This document shows positions 22,073 to 32,329 of a stretch of DNA of 64,000 nt, one piece after another. Each line of letters starts with the position of its first letter. Position 1 is the stretch's first letter. The stretch is from Leptobrachium leishanense (taxonomy: Eukaryota > Chordata > Amphibia > Anura > Megophryidae): contig RXON01001453.1 of assembly GCA_009667805.1 (NCBI GenBank), positions 25,226-89,225 on the forward strand. Direction: 5' to 3'. The notes beneath the pieces were generated by a model. That model made no database searches, had not been told where the DNA came from, and saw nothing but the letters and a program-made list of their open reading frames with translations. Position numbers and translations under genes: made by a program.

Positions 22073-22201
22073 GCGCCCCCCCATTTGGCTGATCCCTCCA
22101 GAAGAAATGTTGAACCCGACAGAGCAGAGAATATATATATTATTCTCTGCTCTATCGGGTTCAACATTTCTTTTGGAGGGATCAACCAAATGGAGGGGGG
22201 C
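22073..22201. mobile_element. Long palindrome (fold-back MITE)
   Basis: Two arms of about 58 bp, nearly perfect reverse complements, meet at a short AT core around 22133-22140. The outer ends are ccccccc and ggggggg. Such full palindromes are typical of fold-back MITEs. Confidence 0.8.
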
Positions 22202-22330
22202 AATTAGTTGCCAAAATGTGTGTGTAATACAAGTCTGGATATATATATTTATAAGAATATAGATACATATCTTATCTATATATATAAACTTTGAAAGGGT
22301 GGTGGCGGCACTCCAGGACTATTAACCAAA

Positions 22331-22400
22331 TAACAATTTATTCACTGATAAGTCAACGTTTCAGCCCCAGTACAGGGCTTTCCTCGGGACATAAATACAA
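22331..22400 (-). ncRNA. Hammerhead-like motif of PLE 2
   Basis: On the minus strand CCGAGGA (one change from CUGANGA) is followed by a strong stem II (AGCCC/GGGCT, loop tgtact) and then GAAACGTTGAC. The flanking GTC and GAC can form the inner stem I, and ATTTAT/ATAAAT an outer part. It lies downstream of the GIY-YIG relic, as expected for a PLE ribozyme. Confidence 0.5.
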
Positions 22401-22839
22401 CAAAAATCACAGAAAACGTATAAACGCCACAATACTTACCCCTCCCCTCAATCAACGTTCTCACCCACACAGTGCGCATGCACCGACTTCCGACATAGCG
22501 GGATGACGTGACTTATGTGTAACCCCGACAATCAGGGATGCATAGCCGTTCCCATGCACCACAGTGACTGAAAGAAAAATAATTATCATTAAAAACAAGA
22601 GCAAAATTACAATGGGTGACTGCGTACAATTCCCAGAGCTAATATTAAGCAGAATGACATCTAGTAATCTATAATCTATTGTGGGCCAGCAAACAGACTT
22701 TAACCAACAAGAACACCCCATAAAGGAAAACACAAATTCTCAATAACGATTTGGAATGGTTTAAAACAAGCATCCAAATATCGGTCCGAGCCTCAGCGGA
22801 ACTGCAATTATCAAAAATTGGCAGATGGTATTAGAACAT

Positions 22840-23068
22840 AGAAAACATCAATATCTTATTTAATCTTTCCGGATGGACAGTTCTCAAATAATGTATCCAA
22901 AAGGCTTCTTTCTGTAACAGTAGACGGCCTCGATCACCTCCTCTCCTAGGCGGTGGTATGTGGTCAAAAGCTATAAATTTCAAAGAGGTTAATGGATGGT
23001 TGTGCTCTAAAAAATGCCTTGCCACAGGTTTATCTGACCGACCGTCGCGATACGCTACACGGATATTC
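22840..23068 (-). pseudogene. PLE 2 GIY-YIG domain, C-terminal part
   Basis: The minus-strand frame reads VARHFLEHNHPLTSLKF followed by a RLLLQKEAFWIHYLRT block, the conserved C-terminal half of PLE GIY-YIG endonucleases (H-FLE..H and E-FWI). The first half of the domain is 8 kb away at 31074-31250 because an L2 cut it. Confidence 0.85.
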
Positions 23069-23759
23069 TTTGGCTTTGGCTTTAACCCCTTAGTGACCGG
23101 GCGGTTTTACACGAATCCGTCCGTTCGTGACCGCTGCTGTTTTTACGTTTCTGCGCTCTTAGTGTTTACGTCAAATTTTCCTCTTACTCGTTTATGTAAC
23201 CCACACATATTTTACACTGTTTTTCTCGTCACTAAATGGACTTTATAAAGATACCATTTTTTTCATCATTTCATATAATTTACTATAAAAAATATTGTGA
23301 AATATGACACAAAAATTGAAAAAACACCACTTTTTCGAACTTTGACCCCCAAAATTTCTTATGTATCAACAACTGTCAAAAAAAATTAATTCGTTAGTAG
23401 TTTCTAAATTTAGTACTGAGTTTAGCAATACCCAATGTTTACATATTCCTCGCTTTTTTCCTTATTTTATGCAACAATAAGTGCAAGTAGCACTTTGCCA
23501 TTTCCAAAGAGTTTATTTTCAAAACTAGTGATAGTGACATTGTAACACTGATATCTGTCACTAATTCCTGAATAACCCTCCACATATACATATTTTTTTA
23601 AAGTACACAAATCAAGGTATTAAACTTGGGGTATTTTGACTCTTTCCATGCAAACCATTTTACCACAAATCTATGCCAAAGTTTGAGAAAAAAAAAAAAT
23701 TTGGTGATTTTTTTTTTTTGAACGCAATTTAAGAATACATGTACTGTGAACTTTAAGGT

Positions 23760-25745
23760 TTACTGCCAAAAAGCACCCCAAAATATGTTCAGCAACATCT
23801 TCTGAGTAAATTGAAACCACCCAAGTATAGGTATGTCGGGTCATTTGGGGGCTAAAAGGCCTTATTTGGGGGGTGCGCATTTCAGTTTTCCAACTTGGAA
23901 TTTTCACATTTCGTCATCATGCACCCATGTCCTATTTGGGACATTTTTGAAGCCGGCCAAAGTAATTTACCCCCATCAAACCATATATTTTTAGAAAGGG
24001 CACACCCTAGGGTGCTTCAAAGAGTTGTATTTTAACACTTTCCATGCACTAGCTCTATGTCAAACTTTCAGGTAGTCACTTTTTGTGTTATTTTTTCACA
24101 CACATTGTACTTTAGGCATGAATTGTCAAATCCAGTTATGGGTTACTGCCAAAAAACACCCCAAAATATGTTCAGCAATATCTTCTGAGTAAATTGATAC
24201 CACCCATGTATAGGTATGTCGGGTCATTTGGGGGCTAATAGGCCTTATTTGGGGGGTGCGCATTTCAGTTTTCCAACTTGGAATTTTCACATTTCGTCAT
24301 CATGCACCCATGTCCTATTTGGGACATTTTTGAAGCCGGCCAAAGTAATTTACCCCCATCAAACCATATATTTTTAGAAAGGGCACACCCTGGGGTGCTT
24401 CAAAGAGTTGTATTTTAACACTTTCCATGCACTAGCTCTATGTCAAACTTTCAGGTAGTCACTTTTTGTGTTATTTTTTCACACACATTGTACTTTAGGC
24501 ATGAATTGTCAAATCCAGTTATGGGTTACTGCCAAAAAAACACCCCAAAATATGTTCAGCAACATCTTCTGAGTAAATTGATACCACCCATGTATAGGTA
24601 TGTCGGGTCATTTGGGGGCTAATAGGCCTTATTTGGGGGGTGCGCATTTCAGTTTTCCAACTTGGAATTTTCACATTTTGTCATCATGCACCCATGTCCT
24701 ATTTGGGACATTTTTGAAGCCGGCCAAAGTAATTTACCCCCATCAAACCATATATTTTTAGAAAGGGCACACCCTAGGGTGCTTCAAAGAGTTGTATTTT
24801 AACACTTTCCATGCACTAGCTCTATGTCAAACTTTCAGGTAGTCACTTTTTGGGTTATTTTTTCACACACATTGTACTTTAGGCATGAATTGTCAAATCC
24901 AGTTATGGGTTACTGCCAAAAAACACCCCAAAATATGTTCAGCAACATCTTCTGAGTAAATTGATACCACCCATATATAGATTTGTTCTGTTGTTTTTGG
25001 GTGCTACGCCAATCTTTGACATGTGCTTGTCAATTTTCTAATTTGACATACAGTATCTTCTTTGCTGATCTTCTTTTTAGGGGCCTTTTTACATACCCCA
25101 GTTTTATGAACGTGCATATATTTGGTAAGCTAACACCCCAAAGTATTGTAAATGGAGTGTTTTTATGCTATGGATGCATCCGTTTGCTCCAAACAAATTG
25201 GATACAGTTTGGTGGTCATTTTTCATTTTCACACCCACATCAGTTTTGGACTGTGATTTAGGAGACACTGTTGTTTGTTACTGCATGAAAACTCTCCAGG
25301 TTGTTTTCTGCAAGATCTCCTGAGTACACCCATGCCCCCCATGCATAGGTTTGCCAGGATTTTGGGAAGGTTCAAATACAATTTTTATGACTTTGTCATT
25401 GGAGTTGAAATTGAGATTATTTCTTCAGCTAGGCCTATCTTTGGTTTTGGGTCTACCGCATACCCCAGTTTGAATTATTGCCAGAAAATTGTTTATATTT
25501 GTTATGTTGACACCCCAAGGTATTGCATATGGAGTGCTTTGATGCCATGGATGCAACGGTTTTAGCCCAAAACATTTGAGAAGGTGTGTGGCGGTAATTT
25601 TTCAATTTTCAGATTTTTACGCCCACAATAGTTTTGGACTGTGATTTAGGAGACACTGTTGTTTGTTACTGCATGAAAACTCTCCAGGTTGTTTTCTGCA
25701 AGATCTCCTGAGTACACCCATGCCCCCCATGCATAGGTGTGCAAA
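23760..25745. repeat. ~384-bp tandem array inside piggyBac
   Basis: Three nearly identical units start at about 23761, 24144 and 24526, with a fourth cut short from 24910 to 24990 (period 383-384; landmark caaagagttg at 24018, 24401 and 24785). A diverged pair with a 387-bp period (ggactgtgatttaggagaca at about 25247 and 25634) continues the pattern. Confidence 0.9.
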
Positions 25746-26464
25746 GATTTTGGCAAAATACAGCACCAATTGTAGAACATAAAAATGTACGAATAAAATG
25801 TAAAAGTCTGGTGCCTGTCAAACTGGGGATGCTCTCTAGGGGGGCACAGGCTGTTGTCACTGAAGTGCATGAAACGCAAAATGTTTTCATACCTTCTACG
25901 TGACATTGATTGGAGGTAAATGGGGTAGAGCAGATGGGGCTACTGCTCCAGTAGGAGCGAATTGAGGGCTTCTTTATGATGCCCTCAGCATAGTAAGTGC
26001 CCAGAATTTCAGAAATTCTGGCACATCTAGCGGGGTCCATTGCTGCCTTGCGAAGTAGGAGTCTGGCTTCGCAGCACAATGCTGATGGGCATACAGATTT
26101 GATTGGGCCACGATGTGGCCCAACAAATCATCCCCATAAGCACCTGCAAAAACTGTGTGGCGGTAAATCCTGCAACATCAATATTGATGCCAGGATTTGC
26201 CGTGAAAGGAGGGATATCTGGCCTCTGGCGATGAGGCACTACCCACTCCTCAGCTGGAGCTGTGCGTCTCCTGCTGGCAGGTGGTGACCCAGGATCTGCA
26301 TCAGAAACATCACTAGATACATCAGCCAGCGTAGATAATGTATCTAGCGACGTCTCTGAGCAGTTAGCGGGGTCGAAATGAGGGTCTGAGTCTGACGCAG
26401 ATGCCTCAGATTCTGACGCCAGGATGGCATATGCCTCCTCGGCGCTGTACACCCTCTCAGACAT
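25646..26464 (-). pseudogene. piggyBac transposase, N-terminal relic
   Basis: The frame starts at an ATG at 26464 with an acidic Ser/Asp/Glu-rich N-terminus (MSERVYSAEEAYAILASESE). It reaches PPFTANPGINIDVAGFTATQF, a typical start of the DDE transposase domain, then shifts frame. A separate frame at 25780-25906 reads MSRRRYENILRFMHFSDN, a strongly conserved piggyBac stretch. The catalytic aspartate region and cysteine-rich tail were not found; the tandem array occupies that position. The gene is dead. Confidence 0.82.
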
Positions 26465-26895
26465 TATATATAATAGATTATAAAATTTTATAATTATTAT
26501 ATATAATAAGCGGATAGTTGGTTCTTAGAAGAACCGTTGGGTTTCACAAGAAAATACAAATAAACACCTAAATCTCTCTAAATCACTCTAAACCTGCCTC
26601 AATTCTTCTAAATCTCCCTAAAATCTCTCTAAATCTGCCTCAATTTTTCTAATCTCACTAAAATCTCTAACCTGTCAAATCTGATCTCTCTCTCTCGCTC
26701 ACCAAAACACAAGTGAGGAGAGGGAGGGAGAATCACAGAGGTCAGAGCCAATATTTACAAAATATTGACCTGACCTGACAAATTAGAAATTTTATTTTGA
26801 TTTTTTTTTACTTCTGATTGGATGTTGCTAGCCTGCCTCTCTGATGAGGCAGGCTAGGAACATCCCACTCAGCCCCAAGATGACCCTGCCCTTAG
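26465..26895. other. piggyBac upstream non-coding sequence
   Basis: It holds an AT-rich stretch next to the transposase ATG, then low-complexity taaatctctct-type repeats (26570-26690). No gene. Confidence 0.5.
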
Positions 26896-27315
26896 AACCC
26901 TAACCCTAGCCCTAACCCTAACCCTAACCCTACCCCTAACCCTACCCCTAACCCTACCCCTACCCCTACCCCTAACCCTACCCCTACCCCTACCCCTAAC
27001 CCTACCCCTAACCCTACCCCTACCCCTAACCCTACCCCTACCCCTAACCCTACCCCTAACCCTAACCCTACCCCTACCCCTACCCCTAACCCTACCCCTA
27101 CCCCTAACCCTACCCCTAACCCTAACCCTAACCCTAACCCTACCCCTAACCCTAACCCTAACCCTACCCTACCCCTAACCCTAACCCTACTCCTAACCTA
27201 CCCTAACCTACCCCTAACCCTACCCCTACCCCTAACCTAACCCTACCCCTAACCCTAACCCTAACCCTAACCCTACCCCTAACCCTAACCCTAACCCTAA
27301 CCCTACCCCTAACCG
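26896..27315. repeat. Interstitial telomere-like array (CCCTAA/CCCCTA)n
   Basis: About 420 bp of hexamers mix the vertebrate telomere unit CCCTAA with the variant CCCCTA, often alternating. The C-rich strand is the plus strand. The array lies inside the piggyBac boundaries. Confidence 0.95.
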
Positions 27316-27384
27316 TCAGCTTATTTTATTTATTTTTATTTTTATTTTACTTTTTTTTTAACTTTTTTTTCACTTTTTTTTACT

Positions 27385-27880
27385 CTGCTGGGTGCCTTGA
27401 TCCCTCGAGGCACCCAGCAGAGCACCTGATCACTGATATGATCGTTTTTGTACTGAGTGCCACGATACCTCGTGGCACTCAGTACTTCCTGCCGCTACCG
27501 GAAGTGATCACTCGGGGGGAGCGATCACGGACGGACCGGCGGCAGGTAAGCATATTGCAAGGATGCCTCGATGTCGAGGCATCCCTGCAATATACTCAAA
27601 GCAGCTGGAAGCGATACCGATCGCTTCCAGCGCTCTCTAGAAGTGCCGGGCACCTCTCCGGTAAAACCGGATGTTGATCGCTCCCGGGGAGCGATCACAT
27701 GGTGCCCCGGCACTTCTAACCGCCATTGCACGGCTGCCTGGACTCCCAGGCAGCCTGCAATGGCGTTTGAGCTGCTGGAAGCGATCCGATCGCTTCCAGC
27801 GCTCAAAAAACGGCAGGACGTACCATGTACGTCAGCGGGTCTAAGAGAGACCCGCTGCAATGACGTACATGGTACGTCCT
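27385..27880. repeat. Cluster of eight or more near-perfect hairpins
   Basis: Stem-loops occupy 27385-27420, 27450-27485, 27552-27593, 27604-27631, 27641-27715 (with an inner palindrome 27675-27697), 27721-27764, 27774-27800 and 27816-27879. The stem of 27604-27631 recurs at 27774-27800. They fill the right subterminal region of the piggyBac element. Confidence 0.88.
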
Positions 27881-27952
27881 CGGTCCTTAAGGGGTTAATT
27901 ACCACCTCTACGCTGATGACACTCAGATCTACCTCTCTACCCCTGAATGTCG

Positions 27953-30046
27953 GAATGAATGCACAAAACAAACAAAAATGGCCAAAGCCCATTACTTCAA
28001 TGAAAATCTAAACAATAACATCTCAAACCCTAGAAACTTTTGGAGAACCATAAGTAACATACAAGCACCCCCAGTCCACTCCCAGCCAGCTGCTGTCAAA
28101 GTAAACAACCAAACCCTGCAACACCCGCTAGATGTAGCAAATGCCTTTAATGATTATTTTGTTGGATGTGCCACCACTTTGATTGCCAAGCTAGGAAATG
28201 ACATGCAATCAGAGAGGCCTCATGCAGGTCAGGCCCCCCCAACTGTGCAAAGTCCCTGTATCAGACAGGAATTCAGTTTTAGACCAGTGCCTGTCAGTGT
28301 CGTTACTAAACTTCTCCGTAAGCAAAAAATTAAATACCAGTCTGGACCTGATCAAATACCAGCAATGCTGCTGAAAATCAGTGCGCCAGCAATTGCAAAT
28401 CCAGTCGCAACCCTAATAAATGAGTCACTGGCAACTGGTTACATACCCAAGCTCTGGAAGACTGCAAGAGTGGTACCCATCCATAAAAGTGGTGACAATA
28501 CTTTGGTATCCAACTACCGTCCGATATCGTTGCTCCCTGTAATGTCAAAAGTCTTGGAAAAATGTGTCTACACACAATTACGTGATTATTATCAATATTG
28601 GAACTACTTAACCCCGGATCAATCAGGCTTTCGCCCAAATCACTCAACCACAACCGCCCTTTTAAAAGTCTGCAATGATATCCAAGCTGGGATGGAACAA
28701 GGAAACCTAACTGGAGCCATCTTCCTTGATTTTGCCAAGGCCTTTGACACGGTAGACCATGGCATCTTGTTAGAAAAACTTAAAAACTCTGGCATTGGTG
28801 ATCGCACGCTAACCTGGTTTCAATCATATGTATCCGACCGATCACAATATGTCTCAATTTCTGGCAGCTCCTCCCTCCCGCTCCCAGTCACTTGCGGTGT
28901 ACCCCAAGGCTCAATACTAGGCCCCCTGCTATTCACAATATTCATAAATGATCTGCCCAACGTCTGCAAAGCCTCAACTGTACATATGTACGCAGACGAC
29001 ACTGTGATCTATACCAGCAAACCAAATCTCCGCAGCTGGAGGCCGTGCTGCAAGAACTATTCACAGAGATAGAAAAGTGGATCAAAAACAACAAACTTTT
29101 TTTAAATACTGACAAAACTGTAACGATGCTCTTTGGAACAGCACCTAAACTACACAAATTGCAAAATCCCCATCTATGTGTTGGGACAAAATCAAATGGC
29201 ACGCTGACCACAGTCACTTCTCTCAAATATCTAGGTATGTGGTTGGACCCTAATCTATCCTTTGGCCCCCACATCGAAAAACTCTCATCTAAACTTTACC
29301 CCAAACTAGGTGCCCTGTACAGAAACAATCCTGCCTGAGTCCCGCGGTAAGAAAGCAGATTGTACAGCAAATGCTTATGCCGGCTATTGATTACGGAGAT
29401 GTAGTGTATGCAGCCGCCCCGCAAACACACCTTCATAAACTTACTACACTGTATAACTCATTCTGCCGCTTTGCGCTACAATGTAACTACATGACCCACC
29501 ATTGTGACATGTTAAAACAGCTAAACTGGCCATCGCTAGAATCCAGACGCACCCTTCACCTTTCCAGGCTGGTGTTTAAGAGCATCTCTGGGAAGCTGCC
29601 ACCCTACCTGAATAGACTGCTTCCCCCAGCAGCTCCCTCATCCTATAACCTCCGATCCAGGACCAGCACCTTACTTGCAATACCACAATACAAAAAGACA
29701 GTGGCTCGGTCCTCATTTTCCTACAGAGCACCACAATTATGGAATAACCTCCCAGACACCATCAAATCTTCCACCAGTCTTAAGTCACTCAAAATTTCCC
29801 TATTAACATACCTCAATACAGAATGCACCTGTAAACATGTAACCTAGTGACTATATTTCCTACATATTTATTTTCTGTTAATCTGTATATTAGTGTTGTT
29901 AATATCTTACATTGTATTACTTTGTATTTCTGTAAATGTAACACTTCAATGTACTTGAACCCAGGACATACTTGAAAACGAGAGAAATCTCAATGTATCC
30001 TTCCTGGTAAAATCCTTTATAAATAAATAAATAAATAAATAAATAA
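27953..30046 (+). mobile_element. CR1-like LINE (clade uncertain), 5' truncated
   Basis: The insertion lies within the L2 between its YLSTP and LSPPV coding stretches. It carries a reverse transcriptase and ends in an (AAAT)n tail at 30018-30046. The same 3' end recurs on the minus strand at 34767-35590 and in the inverted arms near 33920 and 58390. Confidence 0.82.
27978..29848 (+). pseudogene. CR1-like reverse transcriptase, frameshifted
   Basis: The first frame (27978-29072) contains RT blocks in order: SGPDQIPAMLLK, WKTARVVPIHKSGD, YRPISLLPVMSKVLEK, QSGFRPNHST, AIFLDFAKAFDTVDH, CGVPQGSILGPLLFTIFIND and the catalytic YADDTVIYT near 28990. A frameshift near 29030 moves coding to 29045-29338 (SLKYLGMWLDPNLSFGPHIE). 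A stop at 29336 precedes the C-terminal region (29371-29847; FSYRAPQLWNNLPD). The endonuclease domain is missing. The family is Jockey/CR1/L2/Rex1-like by motif; which one cannot be set by eye. Confidence 0.87.
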
Positions 30047-30860
30047 ATCTCTCTCCCCCTGTCCTTTCAAAAGTCAGTGACTGTTTATCTGGCATCTTCT
30101 CCTGGATGGCCTCCCACCACCTAAAGATCAACATGTCAAAGACTGAGCTAGTACTTATTCCTCCCTCCAATGCCTCCCCACCTCCTGACTTCTCTATCAC
30201 GGTGGAGGGTATCACCATCTCCCCATCAAACCAAGTTCGCTGTCTTGGAGTTACACTTGACTCTGCTCTTTCCTTCATCTCCCACATCAAGTCTCTTTCC
30301 TCCTCCTGCCGATACCAACTGCATAATATTTCCAGAATTCGGCCATTTCTTACCGCTGTCACCACAAAACAACTCATACACGCCCTGGTAATCTCCCGAC
30401 TCGACTATTGCAATAATCTCTTATCTGGCCTCCTCTGTCCCGCCTCTCCCCCTACAATCCATCCTGAACGCCTCCGCCAGGCTAATTCACCTCACCTGCC
30501 GCTCTGTCTCTGCCGCTCCCCTCTGCGAGTCCGTTCACTGGCTCCCCATCCACTGCAGAATTAAGTTCAAAATCCTTATCCTTACCTACAAAACCCTCAC
30601 TAACTCAGCTCCCCACTACCTGTCCTCACTAATCACCAAATACACCCCAGCCCGCTCCCTAAGGTCAAACTGTGACCTGCGCCTAGCTTCTCCCCGCATC
30701 ACCTCTTCCCATGATAGACTGCAAGATTTCTCACGCGCAGCCCCCACTCTCTGGAACGCTCTCCCTCGTACTGTCAGACTTTCCCCTAACTTCTCTTCCT
30801 TCAAACGCTCCCTTAAAACGTTCCTATTTAGGGAAGCCTACCACCCAACTCACTGACGCA
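30047..30860 (+). pseudogene. L2 RT C-terminal region
   Basis: The frame includes [18 protein letters not shown] and [20 protein letters not shown], the same protein stretch as in the 14108-15100 copy. A frameshift near 30440 and stops after it break the frame. The truncated copy starts at the YADDT motif, so it is a dead 3' fragment. Confidence 0.85.
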
Positions 30861-31073
30861 ACCATCAATCACTCTCACCTTACAGTCCTCTCCTCCTGTT
30901 TCCAACCCCAACCCTCCTAGATTGTGAGTTCCTACGGGAATAGGGCCCTCATCTCCTCCTGTACTGTTTGTCAAATGTTGTTCAATATATTGTAACCCTG
31001 TCTATACTGTGCCTATTGTACAGCGCTGCGGAATATGCTGGCGCTTTATAAATAAAGAATAATAATAATAAAA

Positions 31074-31515
31074 ATATTCGAGCGGTGATTCCTGATCCGT
31101 TCACACAGTGGTGTCTCCGTTTTGCCAATATAGGCTAATCCGCAAGGACATGTGATTTTATAAATAACAAAGTCGGTCTTACAAGTTATGTTACAGCAAA
31201 TTTTAAAGCTCCTGCCTGTATGCGGATGAGCGAATGTTTTAGAGGGTATCATGTGTCCGCAGGTGTCTCACCCTAGGTATCTCTTACAGCCTACATTGAC
31301 AAATTGCTCAGACCCTTGGGAATAACTGTGTACCGGATCGGTTCTGACTAACAGCTGCTTTAAATTTTTGCTTCTTTTGTAACAGAACATCGTTTTTTGT
31401 TTAAAAATGGCTGGCAATGATTGATCCTGTTCTAAAATGTGCCAGTTCCTCCTAACTGATGCTGTAAGTTTGGCAGTACTGTGGTACTGCATTGGAAATC
31501 TGAGTCGAGGTTATT
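31074..31515 (-). pseudogene. PLE 2 RT thumb and GIY-YIG N-terminal part
   Basis: The minus strand encodes SVRRNWHILEQDQSLPAIF (RT C-terminal region) and then, in another frame, a stretch with FVIYKITCPCGLAYIGKTE, the start of a GIY-YIG domain preceded by paired cysteines. Upstream RT sequence is missing (5' truncation at about 31515). Confidence 0.85.
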
Positions 31516-31540
31516 ATATATATATATATATATATATATA

Positions 31541-32290
31541 GCATACCTGCCCTTACCTTCCCCTATAAATTTGCTAAAAATATACACACAAAAAAAACAC
31601 CACTGCCTGAGACCCCGCGCAGCCCACTTGCCACCCCCCTCTACCTGACTGAATGTATCTAATATATATAATTAAATACATTCAGCCAGGTAGAGAAAGA
31701 AAAAAAATATTTTTATTTCATGATCCCGGGGACATTTAATAATGTCCTCGGATTTTATTTTTTTTAGAAATGTGTCGCCTTACCTTAGCCTGGTGGTCAG
31801 TGGGGGCTCCCTGGATCCTGGTTGTGGGGGAGGGAATGCCGTTGCCGCAGGTGCAGTGGCTCCCTCGCTGCGCTGCCTGTCTTAGGCACATGCACCCGGG
31901 CGGCTAGCCCACACAGTCGCAGCTCTGGCATCGCATGCTCCTCAAGGGGATCCTTGGGAGGCCCCTGCAGGCTGCCCTTTACAGTGCCTGATTAGAGGGC
32001 CGTGTCTGCCTGATGTTTTAGTAAAAAGAATGTTTTATCCCATAGGCTTCAATGTTAAAAATATTCCCGTTTTAGTTCAATATCTAATAAACTGTTGCTT
32101 ATAATATTCTGCAGTAAAGAGTCTCTTTTATTTCTAGATTTTTTAGTATTTTTTAAGCATTTTTTATACTTTTTTTTTTAAAAAAAAATGAAACTTTTGG
32201 CGAAAAAGTTGGAAAGTTCGCGAACTGTCGAACGGCCGATGTTCGTTGCAAACTCCGAACAGATCGAACCGAACAGCTCATCCCTACTCC
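31541..32290. mobile_element. Second copy of the GGGATG.GC MITE family, reverse orientation
   Basis: Sequence 31730-32290 corresponds to the reverse complement of 18477-19010, ending gaacagctcatccctac at about 32270-32286. It includes the shared CAATGTTAAAAATATTCC block at 32050. A short hairpin around an AT core lies near 31642-31696. Confidence 0.6.
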
Positions 32291-32329
32291 TGACACCCTG
32301 CGGTGTTGTTCTGACAGTTTGTTAGATGC

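Larger units (their letters stand above)
23086..27894 (-). mobile_element. piggyBac-type DNA transposon
   Basis: The element is flanked by TTAA on both sides (23082-23085 and 27895-27898), the piggyBac target duplication, and splits an L2 sequence that contains one TTAA. Terminal inverted repeats begin CCCCTTAGTGACCG on the left and CCCCTTAAGGACCG on the right. It contains a transposase relic, a ~384-bp tandem array, telomere-like DNA and clustered hairpins. Confidence 0.9.
23069..31073 (+). mobile_element. 5'-truncated L2 containing piggyBac and CR1-like insertions
   Basis: L2 sequence is recognisable at 23075-23085 (ttggctttaa), 27895-27952 (reading [15 protein letters not shown]) and 30047-31073. 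Together these equal the 3' third of the L2 at 13868-17965 in the opposite orientation, including the 3' end and an AATAATAATAAAA tail. Confidence 0.88.
22290..31515 (-). mobile_element. Penelope-like element 2, split by a nested L2
   Basis: The minus-strand PLE has its 3' part at 22290-23068 and its 5'-truncated upstream part at 31074-31515. The hexamer atattc occurs at both junctions (23063-23068 and 31074-31079), consistent with a target duplication of the L2 that split it. The truncated 5' edge abuts an (AT)n run at 31516-31540. Confidence 0.85.

Noticed and set aside
26896..27315. True chromosome end
   Set aside because: The array is internal, lies within a TTAA-bounded transposon, and is followed by more than 36 kb of ordinary sequence.
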